Shown: piece after piece, positions 16,625 to 25,135 of the stretch | How the letters are laid out: the number at the start of each line of letters is the position of its first letter | Numbering within the stretch: the stretch's first letter is position 1 | Assembly (NCBI RefSeq): GCF_900100195.1 | Contig: NZ_FNES01000007.1 | Coordinates: forward strand, 1-64,000 | Source of the DNA: Billgrantia gudaonensis | Lineage (GTDB): Bacteria > Pseudomonadota > Gammaproteobacteria > Pseudomonadales > Halomonadaceae | Length of the DNA: 64,000 nt | Direction of reading: 5' to 3' | Notes under the pieces: model-generated | Databases searched by the model: none | What the model was told of the DNA's origin: nothing | What the model saw: only the letters and a program-made list of their open reading frames with translations | Made by a program: the position numbers and the translations under genes

Positions 16625-17653
16625 GTGGGGCAGCGTTCCGTCGTCACGCTGGCCATCGGTGTGGTGGGGGGCGGCATCGCCACCTTGGCGTCGTTGCCCC
16701 TCGCCTGGATGCTGGGGCCGCTGTTCATGGTGTTGGCCGCCTCACTGTGGGGCGTGAAAACGGGGGTCGACAAACGGCTGCACCGCAGTTCCATCGCCAT
16801 GCTCGGCCTGTTCATCGGCAATCGCATCGACCTCTCCGAACTGTGGCATCTGGTGGAGTGGTACCCGAGCGTACTGGCCATGCTGGTCTACATGGTGCTG
16901 ATGCTGATCGGTGGCACCTGGCTGTTCTCGCGCAGCGGCATGAGTCGCCTGAGCGCGGTGTTCTGTTCCTTTCCGGGGAGCATGAACGGAGCCGTGGTGC
17001 TGGCCGAGCGCCTGGGGACGGACATTCGCTGGATCGCCATCACCCACGCCATGCGTTTGGTGATGGTGGTGGCCTCGGCGGCCTTGCTCGCCAGTCACAT
17101 GGCGGGCGACATCGTCGTGGGGCAAGGCAATGGCGCCTCGTGGCGGGATCTCTCGCTATTGGTACTGGCGCCCGCCTGCTGGTGGCTGGGGAGGCTCCTG
17201 CGTCTGCCGATTCCCGAGTTCCTGGGGCCCATTCTGGTCGGGGCGGCCATGTCGAGCCTGGGCCATGGCGTGGTCATGCCCGATATCGTGCTGATCCTGA
17301 CCTTCCTGGTTCTGGGCAGCTCGGTGGGGTCGCGCTTTGCCAATACGACCTGGTCGCGAATCGTCAGCGTGGGGCGTTACGGCGTGCTGTTCGGCGCCTA
17401 TGCGGTGACGATGGCGGTGGCGTTCGCCTGGTCGATCGGCACCTTCACGGATCTCACGTTCACGGCAGCCTTGCTGGCTCTGCTGCCGGGCGGGGTGGGC
17501 GAGATGGCGGTCATCGCCGTGGCTCTGGACATCGACCCCGTCTATGTGGTCTCGCATCACGTGCTGAGGCTGCTTCTGCTGATCCTGATGGGGCCCCTGA
17601 TCATCTCCCTGGGGCAGCGGATCAGCCAGCGGCCGGGGCCGTCGGGAAGGTGA
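16625..17653 (+). CDS. AbrB-family membrane protein (putative transporter)
   Basis: A 342-residue protein with about nine hydrophobic segments and the AbrB-family (ammonia monooxygenase-associated, PF05145-like) pattern: PLAWMLGPLFMVL near residues 24-36, FCSFPGSMNGAVVLAERLG, and LLALLPGGVGEMAVIAVALD near residues 280-300. GTG start, 3 bp after tctA, so it is the fourth gene of the TTT operon. Family function is unresolved. In this position it may assist transport or exchange a related acid. Its 3' end overlaps the convergent histidine kinase gene by 32 bp. Confidence 0.85.
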   Translation: MGQRSVVTLAIGVVGGGIATLASLPLAWMLGPLFMVLAASLWGVKTGVDKRLHRSSIAMLGLFIGNRIDLSELWHLVEWYPSVLAMLVYMVLMLIGGTWLFSRSGMSRLSAVFCSFPGSMNGAVVLAERLGTDIRWIAITHAMRLVMVVASAALLASHMAGDIVVGQGNGASWRDLSLLVLAPACWWLGRLLRLPIPEFLGPILVGAAMSSLGHGVVMPDIVLILTFLVLGSSVGSRFANTTWSRIVSVGRYGVLFGAYAVTMAVAFAWSIGTFTDLTFTAALLALLPGGVGEMAVIAVALDIDPVYVVSHHVLRLLLLILMGPLIISLGQRISQRPGPSGR

Positions 17654-19004
17654 CCGTGACCGCCAGCCCCTTGCCCGGCGGGCTGGCGAGTTCCAGAGTG
17701 GCGCCATGGGCTCTGGCGACCTCGTCGACGATGGCCAGACCCAGACCGCTGCCCGGCGTTTCGGGACTGGCGCGGTAGAAGCGCTCGGTGAGGTGCTGCA
17801 GCTCATCGGGCGAGACGCCCACCCCGTCGTCGCTGACCCGCAGGGCGGGCTTGCCGTCACGATGGAGCGCCGCCACGTGGATGGTGCCGCGATAGGGCTG
17901 ACCGCCGCCGGCGTGCTGGCTGGCGTTCTCGATCAGGTTCTGGATCAGCCAGCGCAGCATGATGGCATCGGCCATGACGCGGCTACCGCTGTCGTTGTCG
18001 TGGAATTCGAGCTCCTGGCCGCGTTGGTAGATGCGCGCGATCGCCTCGGTGCAGGCGTCACGGCAGACCTCGCCGAGGTCCACCGGGGCCAGTGAAGCGG
18101 TGTCCACCAGTTCGTGACGGGTCTTGGCGAGGGTGAGCAGCTGCTGCACCGTGTAGCCGGCGCCTTCGGCGATGCGCTCGATTTCTTGCAGGTTGCGGCG
18201 TGCCGCGGCGTCTTCGCACTGCCGGCCGGTGAGTTCGGCGAGCGCTCGGATCTCGGAGACGGGGGTGCGGAGCTGGTGGGAAACGTCGGCGTTGAACTGC
18301 TGGGTGTTGTGGATGCTCTGGCGCATTCGGGCCATCAGGCCGTTGATGCTGGCCACCAGCGCCGAGACTTCGCGGGGAACCGCGGCCTCGATGGGCTCCA
18401 GGTCGTTGGGTGAGCGCCGCCGCAGCGAGCGGCTGATCGCCTTGAGGGGAGCCAGGCCCTGATAGATGGCGAGCAGGGCGATGCTCACCGCGATGAGTCC
18501 TCCGGCCGCCACCAGGCCCGACAGCGTCAGCAGGAAGTCGTTGATCAGATCCTGACGCGTTTCGGTCGATTCCGCGACGATCACCTCGATGGTGCTGCGC
18601 TGGGTCGAGCGCTGAACGGGAAAGGTGATGGCCACGGCGCGCAAGGCGTTGCCGGCGTAGCGGGTATCGTAGAAGACCGGCTCCTCCACTGGCGTTGGTG
18701 GGCCTTCCAGGCCTTGGAAGCCGGCCAGCATCTTGCCCTGGGCATCCCGTATTCGGTAGAAGATCTTGCCTTCGCCGCGGCTGCCCAGGGTGCTGATGCT
18801 GAAGTAGTGGGTGTTGATGCGCAGCTCGCCATCGACGGAGTAGACCCGCCTCTCGACGCGCTCGGCGGCGTTGAGCAGCATGGCATCGAAAGTGCTGTTG
18901 ATCTGCCGGGAGAGCAGCAGGTTGCCCACGATGAGCGCGGCAACGCCGAGCAGCACGAACGGCAGACCGATCCAGACCAGCAGGCGGGTGCGAATGGAGA
19001 TCAT
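17622..19004 (-). CDS. tctE: sensor histidine kinase, TctE type
   Basis: A 460-residue sensor kinase with an N-terminal membrane segment (residues 7-30), a periplasmic domain to about residue 155, a second membrane segment (156-182), a HAMP-like linker, the H-box DVSHQLRTP with the phospho-acceptor H243, and the ATPase boxes NLIENASQHA, DDGVGV and GSGLGLAIVDE. The 2CSK-N type periplasmic domain and the gene order with the regulator match TctE. It is cotranscribed after tctD (9 bp gap) and is convergent with the TTT operon, which it presumably controls in response to an extracellular carboxylate. Confidence 0.9.
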   Translation of the reverse strand: MISIRTRLLVWIGLPFVLLGVAALIVGNLLLSRQINSTFDAMLLNAAERVERRVYSVDGELRINTHYFSISTLGSRGEGKIFYRIRDAQGKMLAGFQGLEGPPTPVEEPVFYDTRYAGNALRAVAITFPVQRSTQRSTIEVIVAESTETRQDLINDFLLTLSGLVAAGGLIAVSIALLAIYQGLAPLKAISRSLRRRSPNDLEPIEAAVPREVSALVASINGLMARMRQSIHNTQQFNADVSHQLRTPVSEIRALAELTGRQCEDAAARRNLQEIERIAEGAGYTVQQLLTLAKTRHELVDTASLAPVDLGEVCRDACTEAIARIYQRGQELEFHDNDSGSRVMADAIMLRWLIQNLIENASQHAGGGQPYRGTIHVAALHRDGKPALRVSDDGVGVSPDELQHLTERFYRASPETPGSGLGLAIVDEVARAHGATLELASPPGKGLAVTVTFPTAPAAG

Positions 19005-19013
19005 GGCGCGCCC

Positions 19014-19673
19014 CTACCCATCGAGCAGGTAGCCGAGGCCGCGCACGGTCTTCAGTGCGGCATGGGTGCCGAGCTTCTTGCGCAGGCGCGAGACGTAGGT
19101 CTCGACGGCACTGTGGGTGATGGGGTCGTCGAGGCTGGAGAGGCGGTCGATGATCTGTTCCTTGCTGACCAGACGGCCCTGATTGATCATCAGGTATTCC
19201 AGCACTTCGCGCTCGCGGCGATGCAGGATGACCGGCTCGCCATTCACTAGCAGCTCGTGGCTGTCGGGCCGGAGTTCCAGCGCGCCGCATTTCAGGCTCT
19301 CGTTGCCGGCTTGCCTGGCGCGCCGCACCAGTGCCTTGGCGCGGGCCGCCACTTCGACCAGGGAGAACGGCTTGCACAGGTAATCGTCGGCGCCGACCTC
19401 GAGGCCGTGCACGCGCTGATCGAGGTCGTCGCGGGCGGAGATGATCAGGACCGGGGTATGGTCTTGCCGGCTGCGCAGGCGGCGCAGCAGGTGGATGCCG
19501 TCGACCTTGGGCAGGCCGAGGTCGAGCAGCACCAGGTCGAAGTTGGAGGCCTGCAGCAGGTGCTCCGCCGACTCGCCGTCGCTGCAGGCATCGACCTGAA
19601 AGCCCGACTCTTCCAGGAAGGAGGAGATCGAGCGGGCGAGGTTGAGATTGTCTTCGACGACGAGCACTTTCAT
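19014..19673 (-). CDS. tctD: OmpR-type response regulator, TctD type
   Basis: A 219-residue response regulator. The receiver domain has the acidic pocket VVEDN, the phospho-acceptor D51 in LLDLGLPKVDG, and K near residue 101 in LCKPF. The C-terminal winged-helix domain shows REREVLEYLM, VETYVSRLRKKLG and VRGLGYLLDG. It is the first gene of the leftward pair with the histidine kinase and most likely activates the neighbouring tctCBA operon. Confidence 0.92.
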   Translation of the reverse strand: MKVLVVEDNLNLARSISSFLEESGFQVDACSDGESAEHLLQASNFDLVLLDLGLPKVDGIHLLRRLRSRQDHTPVLIISARDDLDQRVHGLEVGADDYLCKPFSLVEVAARAKALVRRARQAGNESLKCGALELRPDSHELLVNGEPVILHRREREVLEYLMINQGRLVSKEQIIDRLSSLDDPITHSAVETYVSRLRKKLGTHAALKTVRGLGYLLDG

Positions 19674-19718
19674 GGCGGTATGTTATCACTTTCGGCGCTG
19701 GGGCCGTGGCCGAGCGAT

Positions 19719-20669
19719 TCAGCCGGCCAGGTTCTTCACTGGGCGGCCGTCGAGAAAAGCCAGCAGGTTGTCGAAGGCGTCGCCGAAGTAGAGCTCGTAG
19801 CTGTCCTTTTCGACATAGCCCAGGTGGGGCGTGGCCAGCAGGTTGGGCATTTCGAGCAGCGGGTGGGCGGTCACCGGCTCTTCGTCGAACACGTCCACGG
19901 CGGCCTGGCCGGGACGGCCGGCGCGCAGGGCGCGTTCCAGGGCGCCGGCCTCGATCAGCGGGGCCCGGGCAGTGTTGACCAGCAGCGCGCTGGGCTTCAT
20001 GCGGGCCAGGTGGTCGGCGGTGACGATGCCGCGGGTGGCGTCGTTGAGACGCAGGTGCAGGCTCAATACGTCGGCCCGCTCGAACAGCTCGTGCTGGCTC
20101 GCGGCGATCTCGCAGCCGTCGGCGGCGGCGCGCTCCCGAGTGCCCTCGCGACCCCATGCCAGCACGTTCATCTCGAAGGCCTGGGCATAGCGAGCCACCA
20201 GCCGGCCGATTCTGCCGTAGCCGAAGATGCCCAGGGTGCGGCCCTTCAGGCCGGTGCCCAGGGTGCGTTGCCAGCGGCCGGCTTCGAGATTGGCGGCCTC
20301 TTCGGGGATGTGGCGCATGGCGGCCAGCACCAGGCCCCAGGTCAGCTCCGCGGCGGCATGGGGCGAGCCGGTGCCGGCCATCACTGTGATGCCTCGCTCG
20401 CGACAAGCGGCCATGTCGACGTGCGCGGCGCCGCCGCCGGTCTGGCTGATCGCCTTGAGATTGGGCAGCCGCGCCAGCAGCTCGGCGGTGATCGGCGTGC
20501 GTTCGCGGATCAGTACCAGGGCCTCGGCGTCCTGAAAGCGTTCGGCCAGGGCGTCCACATCGGTGAGGGTGTCGTGGTAGACGGTCACCGCGTGGCCATC
20601 GAGCTTGCCGAAGGCGTCCAGGGTACGGACGCAGTCCTGATAGTCGTCGGGGATCACGATCTTCATCAT
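19719..20669 (-). CDS. D-2-hydroxyacid dehydrogenase family protein
   Basis: A 316-residue NAD-dependent D-isomer specific 2-hydroxyacid dehydrogenase. The Rossmann motif is GIFGYGRIGRLVA. The catalytic set is visible as R in NTARAPLI, E in DVFDEEPV and H in TPHLGY. The substrate domain contains ISQTGGGAAHVD. The family includes phosphoglycerate, glyoxylate and hydroxypyruvate reductases, and the exact acid cannot be read from the sequence. Closeness to a carboxylate transporter and its regulators would fit catabolism of an imported hydroxy acid, but it lies upstream of the regulator pair as a separate unit (45 bp gap). Confidence 0.9.
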   Translation of the reverse strand: MMKIVIPDDYQDCVRTLDAFGKLDGHAVTVYHDTLTDVDALAERFQDAEALVLIRERTPITAELLARLPNLKAISQTGGGAAHVDMAACRERGITVMAGTGSPHAAAELTWGLVLAAMRHIPEEAANLEAGRWQRTLGTGLKGRTLGIFGYGRIGRLVARYAQAFEMNVLAWGREGTRERAAADGCEIAASQHELFERADVLSLHLRLNDATRGIVTADHLARMKPSALLVNTARAPLIEAGALERALRAGRPGQAAVDVFDEEPVTAHPLLEMPNLLATPHLGYVEKDSYELYFGDAFDNLLAFLDGRPVKNLAG

Positions 20670-20756
20670 GCAGCTCCTTGCCGGGGGATGTCGGACCCTA
20701 GCTTCGCCGCATTCGGCATGGCTGGCCAGCCGTCATCGGCCGCTGGTACCCGTTTC

Positions 20757-21263
20757 TCATTCCAGCAGCAGCGGTATTTCGCCCGCTTCGTGGGCCAGCA
20801 GCCACTGCTTGCGGCCGATGCCGCCGGCATAGCCGGTCAGCCGCCCGTCGCTGCCGATCACCCGGTGGCAGGGCACCACGATGGCGATGGGGTTCTTGCC
20901 GTTGGCCGCGCCCACGGCGCGCTGACCGCCCTTGCAACGCAGCTGCTCGGCGATCTCGGCGTAGCTGCGGGTCTCGCCGAAGGGGATGGTGGCCAGCGCA
21001 TCCCACACCCGGCGCTGGAAGTCGGTGCCCCGCGGGGCGAGCGGCAGGTCGAAGGCCTGGCGGGCGCCGGAGAAGTACTCCTCGAGCTGCTGCCTGGCTC
21101 GTGCCGTGAGCGCGCTCGGGCGGGGGGCTTCGTCCTCGGTGGCGACGAACTCGACCTCGGTGATGCCTTCGTCATCGGCGCGGACTCGGATCAGGCCCAG
21201 GGCATCGGCATGCGGAGGGCGGTAGTAGTCCAGAGCGTCGTGCGGCGAGGCCTCGGTGGTCAT
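20757..21263 (-). CDS. ogt: methylated-DNA--protein-cysteine methyltransferase (Ogt)
   Basis: A 168-residue suicide alkyltransferase that removes alkyl groups from O6-alkylguanine and O4-alkylthymine. The active site is IAIVVPCHRVIG with acceptor C132. GTDFQRRVWDALATIPFGET and YAEIAEQL form the DNA-binding helix-turn-helix, and AVGAANGKNP is also conserved. It lies 25 bp downstream of alkA in the same direction, so the pair repairs alkylation by direct reversal and base excision. No Ada-type regulatory domain is present. Confidence 0.95.
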   Translation of the reverse strand: MTTEASPHDALDYYRPPHADALGLIRVRADDEGITEVEFVATEDEAPRPSALTARARQQLEEYFSGARQAFDLPLAPRGTDFQRRVWDALATIPFGETRSYAEIAEQLRCKGGQRAVGAANGKNPIAIVVPCHRVIGSDGRLTGYAGGIGRKQWLLAHEAGEIPLLLE

Positions 21264-21288
21264 GGTAGTGGCTCCGTGGTTCGTGACA

Positions 21289-22155
21289 CTAGGTTCGTGA
21301 CAGCGTGTCGTGACACCAGAGTTGCAGGGTTAGGTAGCTGCGCCAGGGGGCGGCCGCGGCCGGGTCGGTGTCGCCCAGTTGCGGCAGAGCGCGATGCACC
21401 GCGGCGTCGCCGGCCAGCCAGATGTCGGGGTGGCCGGTGCCGCGCAGGGCGGCGTAGCGCGCCGTCCAGGGCCCGATGCCCTTGAGCGTCGTCCAGGCGA
21501 GCGGTTCGTCGCCGGCCTCTCCTGCAGCATACCAGGCCGCGAAGCGGCGCAGGGTGGCGCGGCGCGACCCGGGCATGCCGAGGAAGGCCAGGTCGCTCGC
21601 GGCGATGGCCTCGGGCGCAGGAAAGCACCGCCGGTCGTCCAGCGGCTCGCCCAGGTTCGTCACCAGCGTTTCGACGAGGCGTCGCGCCGCGGTGACCGAG
21701 ATCTGCTGGCCGAGGATGGCGCGCACGCCCGCTTCGAAGGGGCTCCCGGTGCCGGGCAGCCGCAATCCCTCGGTCAGCGCCAGCGTGGGCACGGCCCGGG
21801 CGAGGTGGGCCTGGATGGTCGCGGTGTCGGCGTCCAGGTCGAGCAGGCGGCGGATGCGGCGTATCACCGGGGCCTGGGCGCTCGGGTCATCCAGGGCGAG
21901 CCTTATCCGGAAAGCGTGATGTGCGGGACGATGCTCGGCGGTGAAGTGACCGCGGATTCGTCCCCAGTGGAAGGTACGCCCATAGTGCGCCTCGCCGACC
22001 CACTCCAGGCCGTCGATGGCCCGGCCGGCGAGGAAGTCGCGCAGGGCCGCCCAGGCGTAGGGTGGGCGATACGACAGAGTCAGCGCCTCGCCGGCTTCCC
22101 CGGCGTGGCGATGAAAGCCCTGCGCTGCGGTGATCGGTGCATTCTCGTCGGTCAA
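21289..22155 (-). CDS. alkA: DNA-3-methyladenine glycosylase II (AlkA)
   Basis: A 288-residue HhH-GPD glycosylase that excises 3-alkylated purines. The N-terminal AlkA domain contains LTLSYRPPYAWAALRDFL. The helix-hairpin-helix and catalytic region reads LKGIGPWTARYAALRG, with D in WLAGDAAVH as the probable catalytic aspartate. FEAGVRAILGQQISVTAARR precedes it. I chose the TTG at 22155 because it overlaps the upstream stop as TTGA. The frame extends upstream only through out-of-frame isomerase sequence. It is followed by ogt after 25 bp. Confidence 0.9.
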   Translation of the reverse strand: MTDENAPITAAQGFHRHAGEAGEALTLSYRPPYAWAALRDFLAGRAIDGLEWVGEAHYGRTFHWGRIRGHFTAEHRPAHHAFRIRLALDDPSAQAPVIRRIRRLLDLDADTATIQAHLARAVPTLALTEGLRLPGTGSPFEAGVRAILGQQISVTAARRLVETLVTNLGEPLDDRRCFPAPEAIAASDLAFLGMPGSRRATLRRFAAWYAAGEAGDEPLAWTTLKGIGPWTARYAALRGTGHPDIWLAGDAAVHRALPQLGDTDPAAAAPWRSYLTLQLWCHDTLSRT

Positions 22156-22677
22156 GGCGTGCGCAGCGCCTCTTCCACCATGTCGAGGCGATCCTGCCCC
22201 CAGAAGGGTTCGCCGTCGACCACGTACCAGGGGGCGCCGAAGCAGCCGTCCGCCAGGGCTGCCTGGCAGGCGGCGTCGAGGCGTTGCTGGCCGGCGTCGC
22301 CTTCCGCTTCCTCGAGCAGGCGCTGCCCGTCCAGCCCGCAGGCGGTGGCGATCTCCACCAGGGTGTCGGGATCGGCGATGTCGCGCTCCTCGGCCCAGCA
22401 GGCGCGCATCAGGGCCAGCGAGAGCGTGGCGATGTCGTGGCCGTGGGCCTTGGCGGTGAGCGCCAGGCGAGCCGCGGGGCGGTCGTCGGTGGGAAAGTGC
22501 CTGGGCTCCGCATTGAGGGGTACGCCGAGACGCGGAGCCCAGCGCCGCAGCTCCACCAGGCGATAGGCCTGGCGTTCGGGGGAGCGCTTGGGCAGCGGCG
22601 ATCTCGCCGAGGCGGGCATGGCCCAGGTAGCTCCACGGGGAAACGTGGGTGTAGTAATAACGGACGGTGGTCGGCAT
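22152..22677 (-). pseudogene. 2-hydroxychromene-2-carboxylate isomerase (DsbA/GST-kappa family), frameshifted
   Basis: The ATG at 22677 opens a typical family N-terminus (VRYYYTHVSPWSYLGHARLGEIA) in one frame. The rest of the family sequence, beginning LPKRSPERQAYRL and ending GAPWYVVDGEPFWGQDRLD, lies in another frame and stops at 22152. Between GEIA and LPKR intact homologues carry about 23-25 more residues, so a deletion of roughly 70-75 bp near 22592-22600 has removed part of the N-terminal domain and shifted the frame. The first frame runs on into alkA as a nonsense fusion. Neither piece should give a working isomerase. An assembly error is possible. Confidence 0.8.
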
Positions 22678-22792
22678 GACTGATCTCCGGTGCGGGCTCG
22701 TCACGGTCTAGCGTGGCCGGAATTTTGCCCGGAGGCCAGCGGGCGTTGGCGATGTAGCCCGGATCTCGGCAGCGGAGAGTGAGGCAAACCAT

Positions 22793-22811
22793 TTGATAAT
22801 GCATATCATTT
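22793..22811. promoter_or_regulatory. Fur-box-like site upstream of the hasI-type sigma gene
   Basis: TTGATAATGCATATCATTT is a 19-bp near-palindrome that fits the Fur consensus GATAATGATAATCATTATC around its arms (GATAAT and ATCATT). It lies about 55 bp upstream of the ECF sigma gene start. Iron-loaded Fur repression of a haem-uptake sigma factor is well known for has systems. Confidence 0.7.
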
Positions 22812-22865
22812 GTTCAATGATGTCTTTCTGACTTCCTTGGATGCCATTGCGATCCCGTTCTCGTC

Positions 22866-23372
22866 ATGCCTACCTCACCTCGTGCCCTGTTGCAGTTGTT
22901 CCTCAGCGAGCGGTCGCGCTTGATCAAGCGCATCGACCGCCTGGTGAACGACGAAGCCGTGGCGGAAGATCTGGCTCAGGATGCCTTCGTCAAACTGTGG
23001 CGGCGCGATGCCGAGCGGGAGAGCTCCCCGGGCCTGCTGCATCTGACGGCACACAATCTGGCCATGGATCATCTGCGGGCCAGGCAGGTGAGGCTGCGTC
23101 ATCGACAGGACGAGCGTGCGGCGGACGAAGGCCAGGCCGACCCCGGTCCGGAAGCGGTTGCCGAGACCCTGGAAAGCTGGGAGAGGCTCATGGCCATGCT
23201 CGAAGCGCTGCCCGCCAGGGCGCGGCGCGTCTTCCTGCTCAACCGGGTGGAAGGCGAAACTTATGCCGCCATTGCCAGGCGGTTGAACGTATCGGTCAGC
23301 ACGGTGGAAAAGGACATGATGCAAGCGATGCGCGTCTGCCGCGACTGGCAGCGACAGCAGTCGCGCGAATGA
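22866..23372 (+). CDS. hasI: ECF sigma factor of the FecI/HasI type
   Basis: A 168-residue extracytoplasmic-function sigma factor. Region 2 is seen in LVNDEAVAEDLAQDAFVKLW with LTAHNLAMDHLRARQ, and region 4 in LPARARRVFLLNRVEGETYA and NVSVSTVEKDMMQAM. In HasISR signalling the haem-loaded hemophore at HasR relieves the anti-sigma factor and frees HasI to transcribe hasR and partners. The next gene is the FecR-type partner, and a Fur-like site lies upstream. The symbol follows gene order rather than a tested orthology. Confidence 0.88.
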   Translation: MPTSPRALLQLFLSERSRLIKRIDRLVNDEAVAEDLAQDAFVKLWRRDAERESSPGLLHLTAHNLAMDHLRARQVRLRHRQDERAADEGQADPGPEAVAETLESWERLMAMLEALPARARRVFLLNRVEGETYAAIARRLNVSVSTVEKDMMQAMRVCRDWQRQQSRE

Positions 23373-23389
23373 GGGAATCCGGCGGCTGA

Positions 23390-23398
23390 CACGTTATA
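23390..23398 (+). promoter_or_regulatory. CACGTTATA word shared by the hasS and hasR upstream regions
   Basis: The 9-mer CACGTTATA lies 35 bp before the anti-sigma start here and recurs 43 bp before the hasR start (25671-25679). Both copies lie in short noncoding segments of sigma-controlled genes. They may be part of a shared promoter (a HasI-type element or a sigma-70 -10 region). A chance match is not excluded. Confidence 0.3.
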
Positions 23399-23432
23399 GC
23401 GTAAAGGACAACGATAACGGGTAATCGAGACT

Positions 23433-24467
23433 GTGAAGAACGGGGTGGAACCAGTGCAGCGGAGCGAGTCATCGGTGGTTTTCGACGACAAGGGGCGCGA
23501 ATGCGACGACTCGCTGGCCGACGAGGCCATGGCGTGGTTTCTGACCATGAAGGACCCCGGCGCCACCGAAGCGGACCGCCGACGCTTCGAGGCGTGGCTG
23601 CAGGGGAGCGAGGAGCGTGCCGCCGCCTTTGCAGAGGCGCAGGCGCTGTGGGAGGACGTGGGCGTTCCGGCCGGTCTGATGGCCGAACGGGAGCGTCAGC
23701 GCAAGACGCCGCGGCGCCTTGCGAAAGCCCCGGCATGGGCGGCGGCCGCTTGCCTGCTGCTGATGGTGTCGCTGGCTGCCGGCCTGTGGCGCGATCCCGG
23801 CATCGTCGACCGCTGGCTGGCCGATCTGGCCACGCCGCCGGGCCGTTCGCAGGCCGTGACTCTGGATGACGGCTCGCGCCTGTTTCTCGATGCCGACAGC
23901 GCTGTGGACGTCGAGATGACGGCCGAGCGGCGACAGCTGACACTACGCCGCGGTCGGCTGTGGGTGGACGTGGTCAGCGAACCCGAACGCGCTTTCTCGG
24001 TGGTGGCCGGCGAGGCCACGACCCAGGTGCTGGGCACGCGCTTCGCCGTGGAGCGGCATGCCGGCGAAGTTCGCGTCACCGTCGAGGAGGGGCGCGTCGC
24101 GGTATCGCCGACCGGCGATCGGTCGACGGAGGCGCAACGAACGACACTGGAAGCCGATCAGGCGCTCGCGATCCACCACGGCGCCATGGGCGCGCCGCGA
24201 GACGTGGATGCAAGCGTCCGGCTCGCCTGGACACGCGGCCAATTGATCTTCGACCGCGCGCCGCTTGGCGAGGTGGCCGAGCAGCTCGAACGCATGGCGT
24301 ACGGGCGGGTGCTCGTCACGGGAGAGGGTAGCGCCGCGCATCGCCTCTCCGGCAGTTTCCCCGCCGACGACCCCGGTGCGCTGCTCGATGCACTGGAAGC
24401 CAGCCTGGGGATCGACGTGAGACGCTTGCCGGGCACCGTCTGGCTTTCGGCGTCTGCCGACGAATGA
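23433..24467 (+). CDS. hasS: FecR-family anti-sigma factor (HasS type)
   Basis: A 344-residue inner-membrane anti-sigma/signal-transfer protein. The cytoplasmic N-terminus has the DUF4880 pattern ADEAMAWFLTMKDPG and RRRFEAWLQGSEERAAAFAE. One membrane helix follows (AAAACLLLMVSLAAGLW, about residues 105-122). The periplasmic FecR domain shows TLDDGSRLFLDADSAVDV, GRLWVDV and VLGTRFAV. The C-terminal STN-like part (APLGEVAEQLERM and LSGSFPADDP) contacts the receptor. The GTG at 23433 is the longest start and remains uncertain. Confidence 0.88.
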   Translation: MKNGVEPVQRSESSVVFDDKGRECDDSLADEAMAWFLTMKDPGATEADRRRFEAWLQGSEERAAAFAEAQALWEDVGVPAGLMAERERQRKTPRRLAKAPAWAAAACLLLMVSLAAGLWRDPGIVDRWLADLATPPGRSQAVTLDDGSRLFLDADSAVDVEMTAERRQLTLRRGRLWVDVVSEPERAFSVVAGEATTQVLGTRFAVERHAGEVRVTVEEGRVAVSPTGDRSTEAQRTTLEADQALAIHHGAMGAPRDVDASVRLAWTRGQLIFDRAPLGEVAEQLERMAYGRVLVTGEGSAAHRLSGSFPADDPGALLDALEASLGIDVRRLPGTVWLSASADE

Positions 24468-24500
24468 AACGACACGACACTTTCCGATGAAGGTACCACG

Positions 24501-25103
24501 ATGGAAACTCTCGACCCGCAAGGCAGCATCGCCATCCAACCGTTGAGCAAGCGGCTGAAGCAGGACACGCAGTGGCAGCACGACAGCGTCGAGCGCTCGA
24601 TGACGGCGCTGCGCCCCTTCGAGAGCCGCCAGGGCTACGTCAGGTTGCTGACGGTCCAGTATCTCTTCCAGCGCCACATGATGGCCTTCTATCGCGATGC
24701 GGCCCTGGTCGAGTGGATTCCCGACCTGCCGGAACGCTGCCGCTATTCCGACGCCCGCCGCGACTGCGAGGACCTGGACATCGACCTGGCCGCGCTGGAC
24801 GCCCAATGCCCGCCGGCGATACCCGTCAGCTCCCCGACCGCTCTCGGCTGGCTGTACGTCAACGAGGGCTCCAATCTCGGGGCCGCCTTCCTGTTCAAGA
24901 GTGCCGTCGAGCTGGGGATGTCGGAATCCTTCGGCGCACGCCATCTGGCACCTCGCGAGACGGGGCGAGGCCTGCACTGGCGCACCTTCACCCGGTACCT
25001 GGATGCGATACCGCTGAGCGATTCCGAAAAGGCCTGGGCCATCGCCGGAGCCCGCGACGCCTTCGCCCATGTCGAATCCCTGGCTCGCCCGCTAGCTCAT
25101 TGA
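24501..25103 (+). CDS. haem oxygenase (biliverdin-producing, BphO/PigA type)
   Basis: A 200-residue all-helical haem oxygenase that opens the haem ring to release iron. The proximal ligand is H27 in QWQHDSVE, and the distal helix carries the glycine-rich GSNLGAAFLFKS (family motif GSxxGA). The size matches bacterial HemO/PigA proteins. It lies 33 bp behind the anti-sigma gene in the same direction, so haem degradation is probably induced together with haem capture. Biliverdin regiospecificity cannot be read from the sequence. Confidence 0.9.
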   Translation: METLDPQGSIAIQPLSKRLKQDTQWQHDSVERSMTALRPFESRQGYVRLLTVQYLFQRHMMAFYRDAALVEWIPDLPERCRYSDARRDCEDLDIDLAALDAQCPPAIPVSSPTALGWLYVNEGSNLGAAFLFKSAVELGMSESFGARHLAPRETGRGLHWRTFTRYLDAIPLSDSEKAWAIAGARDAFAHVESLARPLAH

Positions 25104-25135
25104 TATGCCGATCGGCCTGCCGCGGGCCGGCGCGG

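Noticed and set aside
21289..22704. A single 471-codon protein fusing an isomerase N-terminus to AlkA
   Set aside because: The middle is an Arg-rich out-of-frame reading of the isomerase; the open frame arises from a deletion and not from a real fusion.
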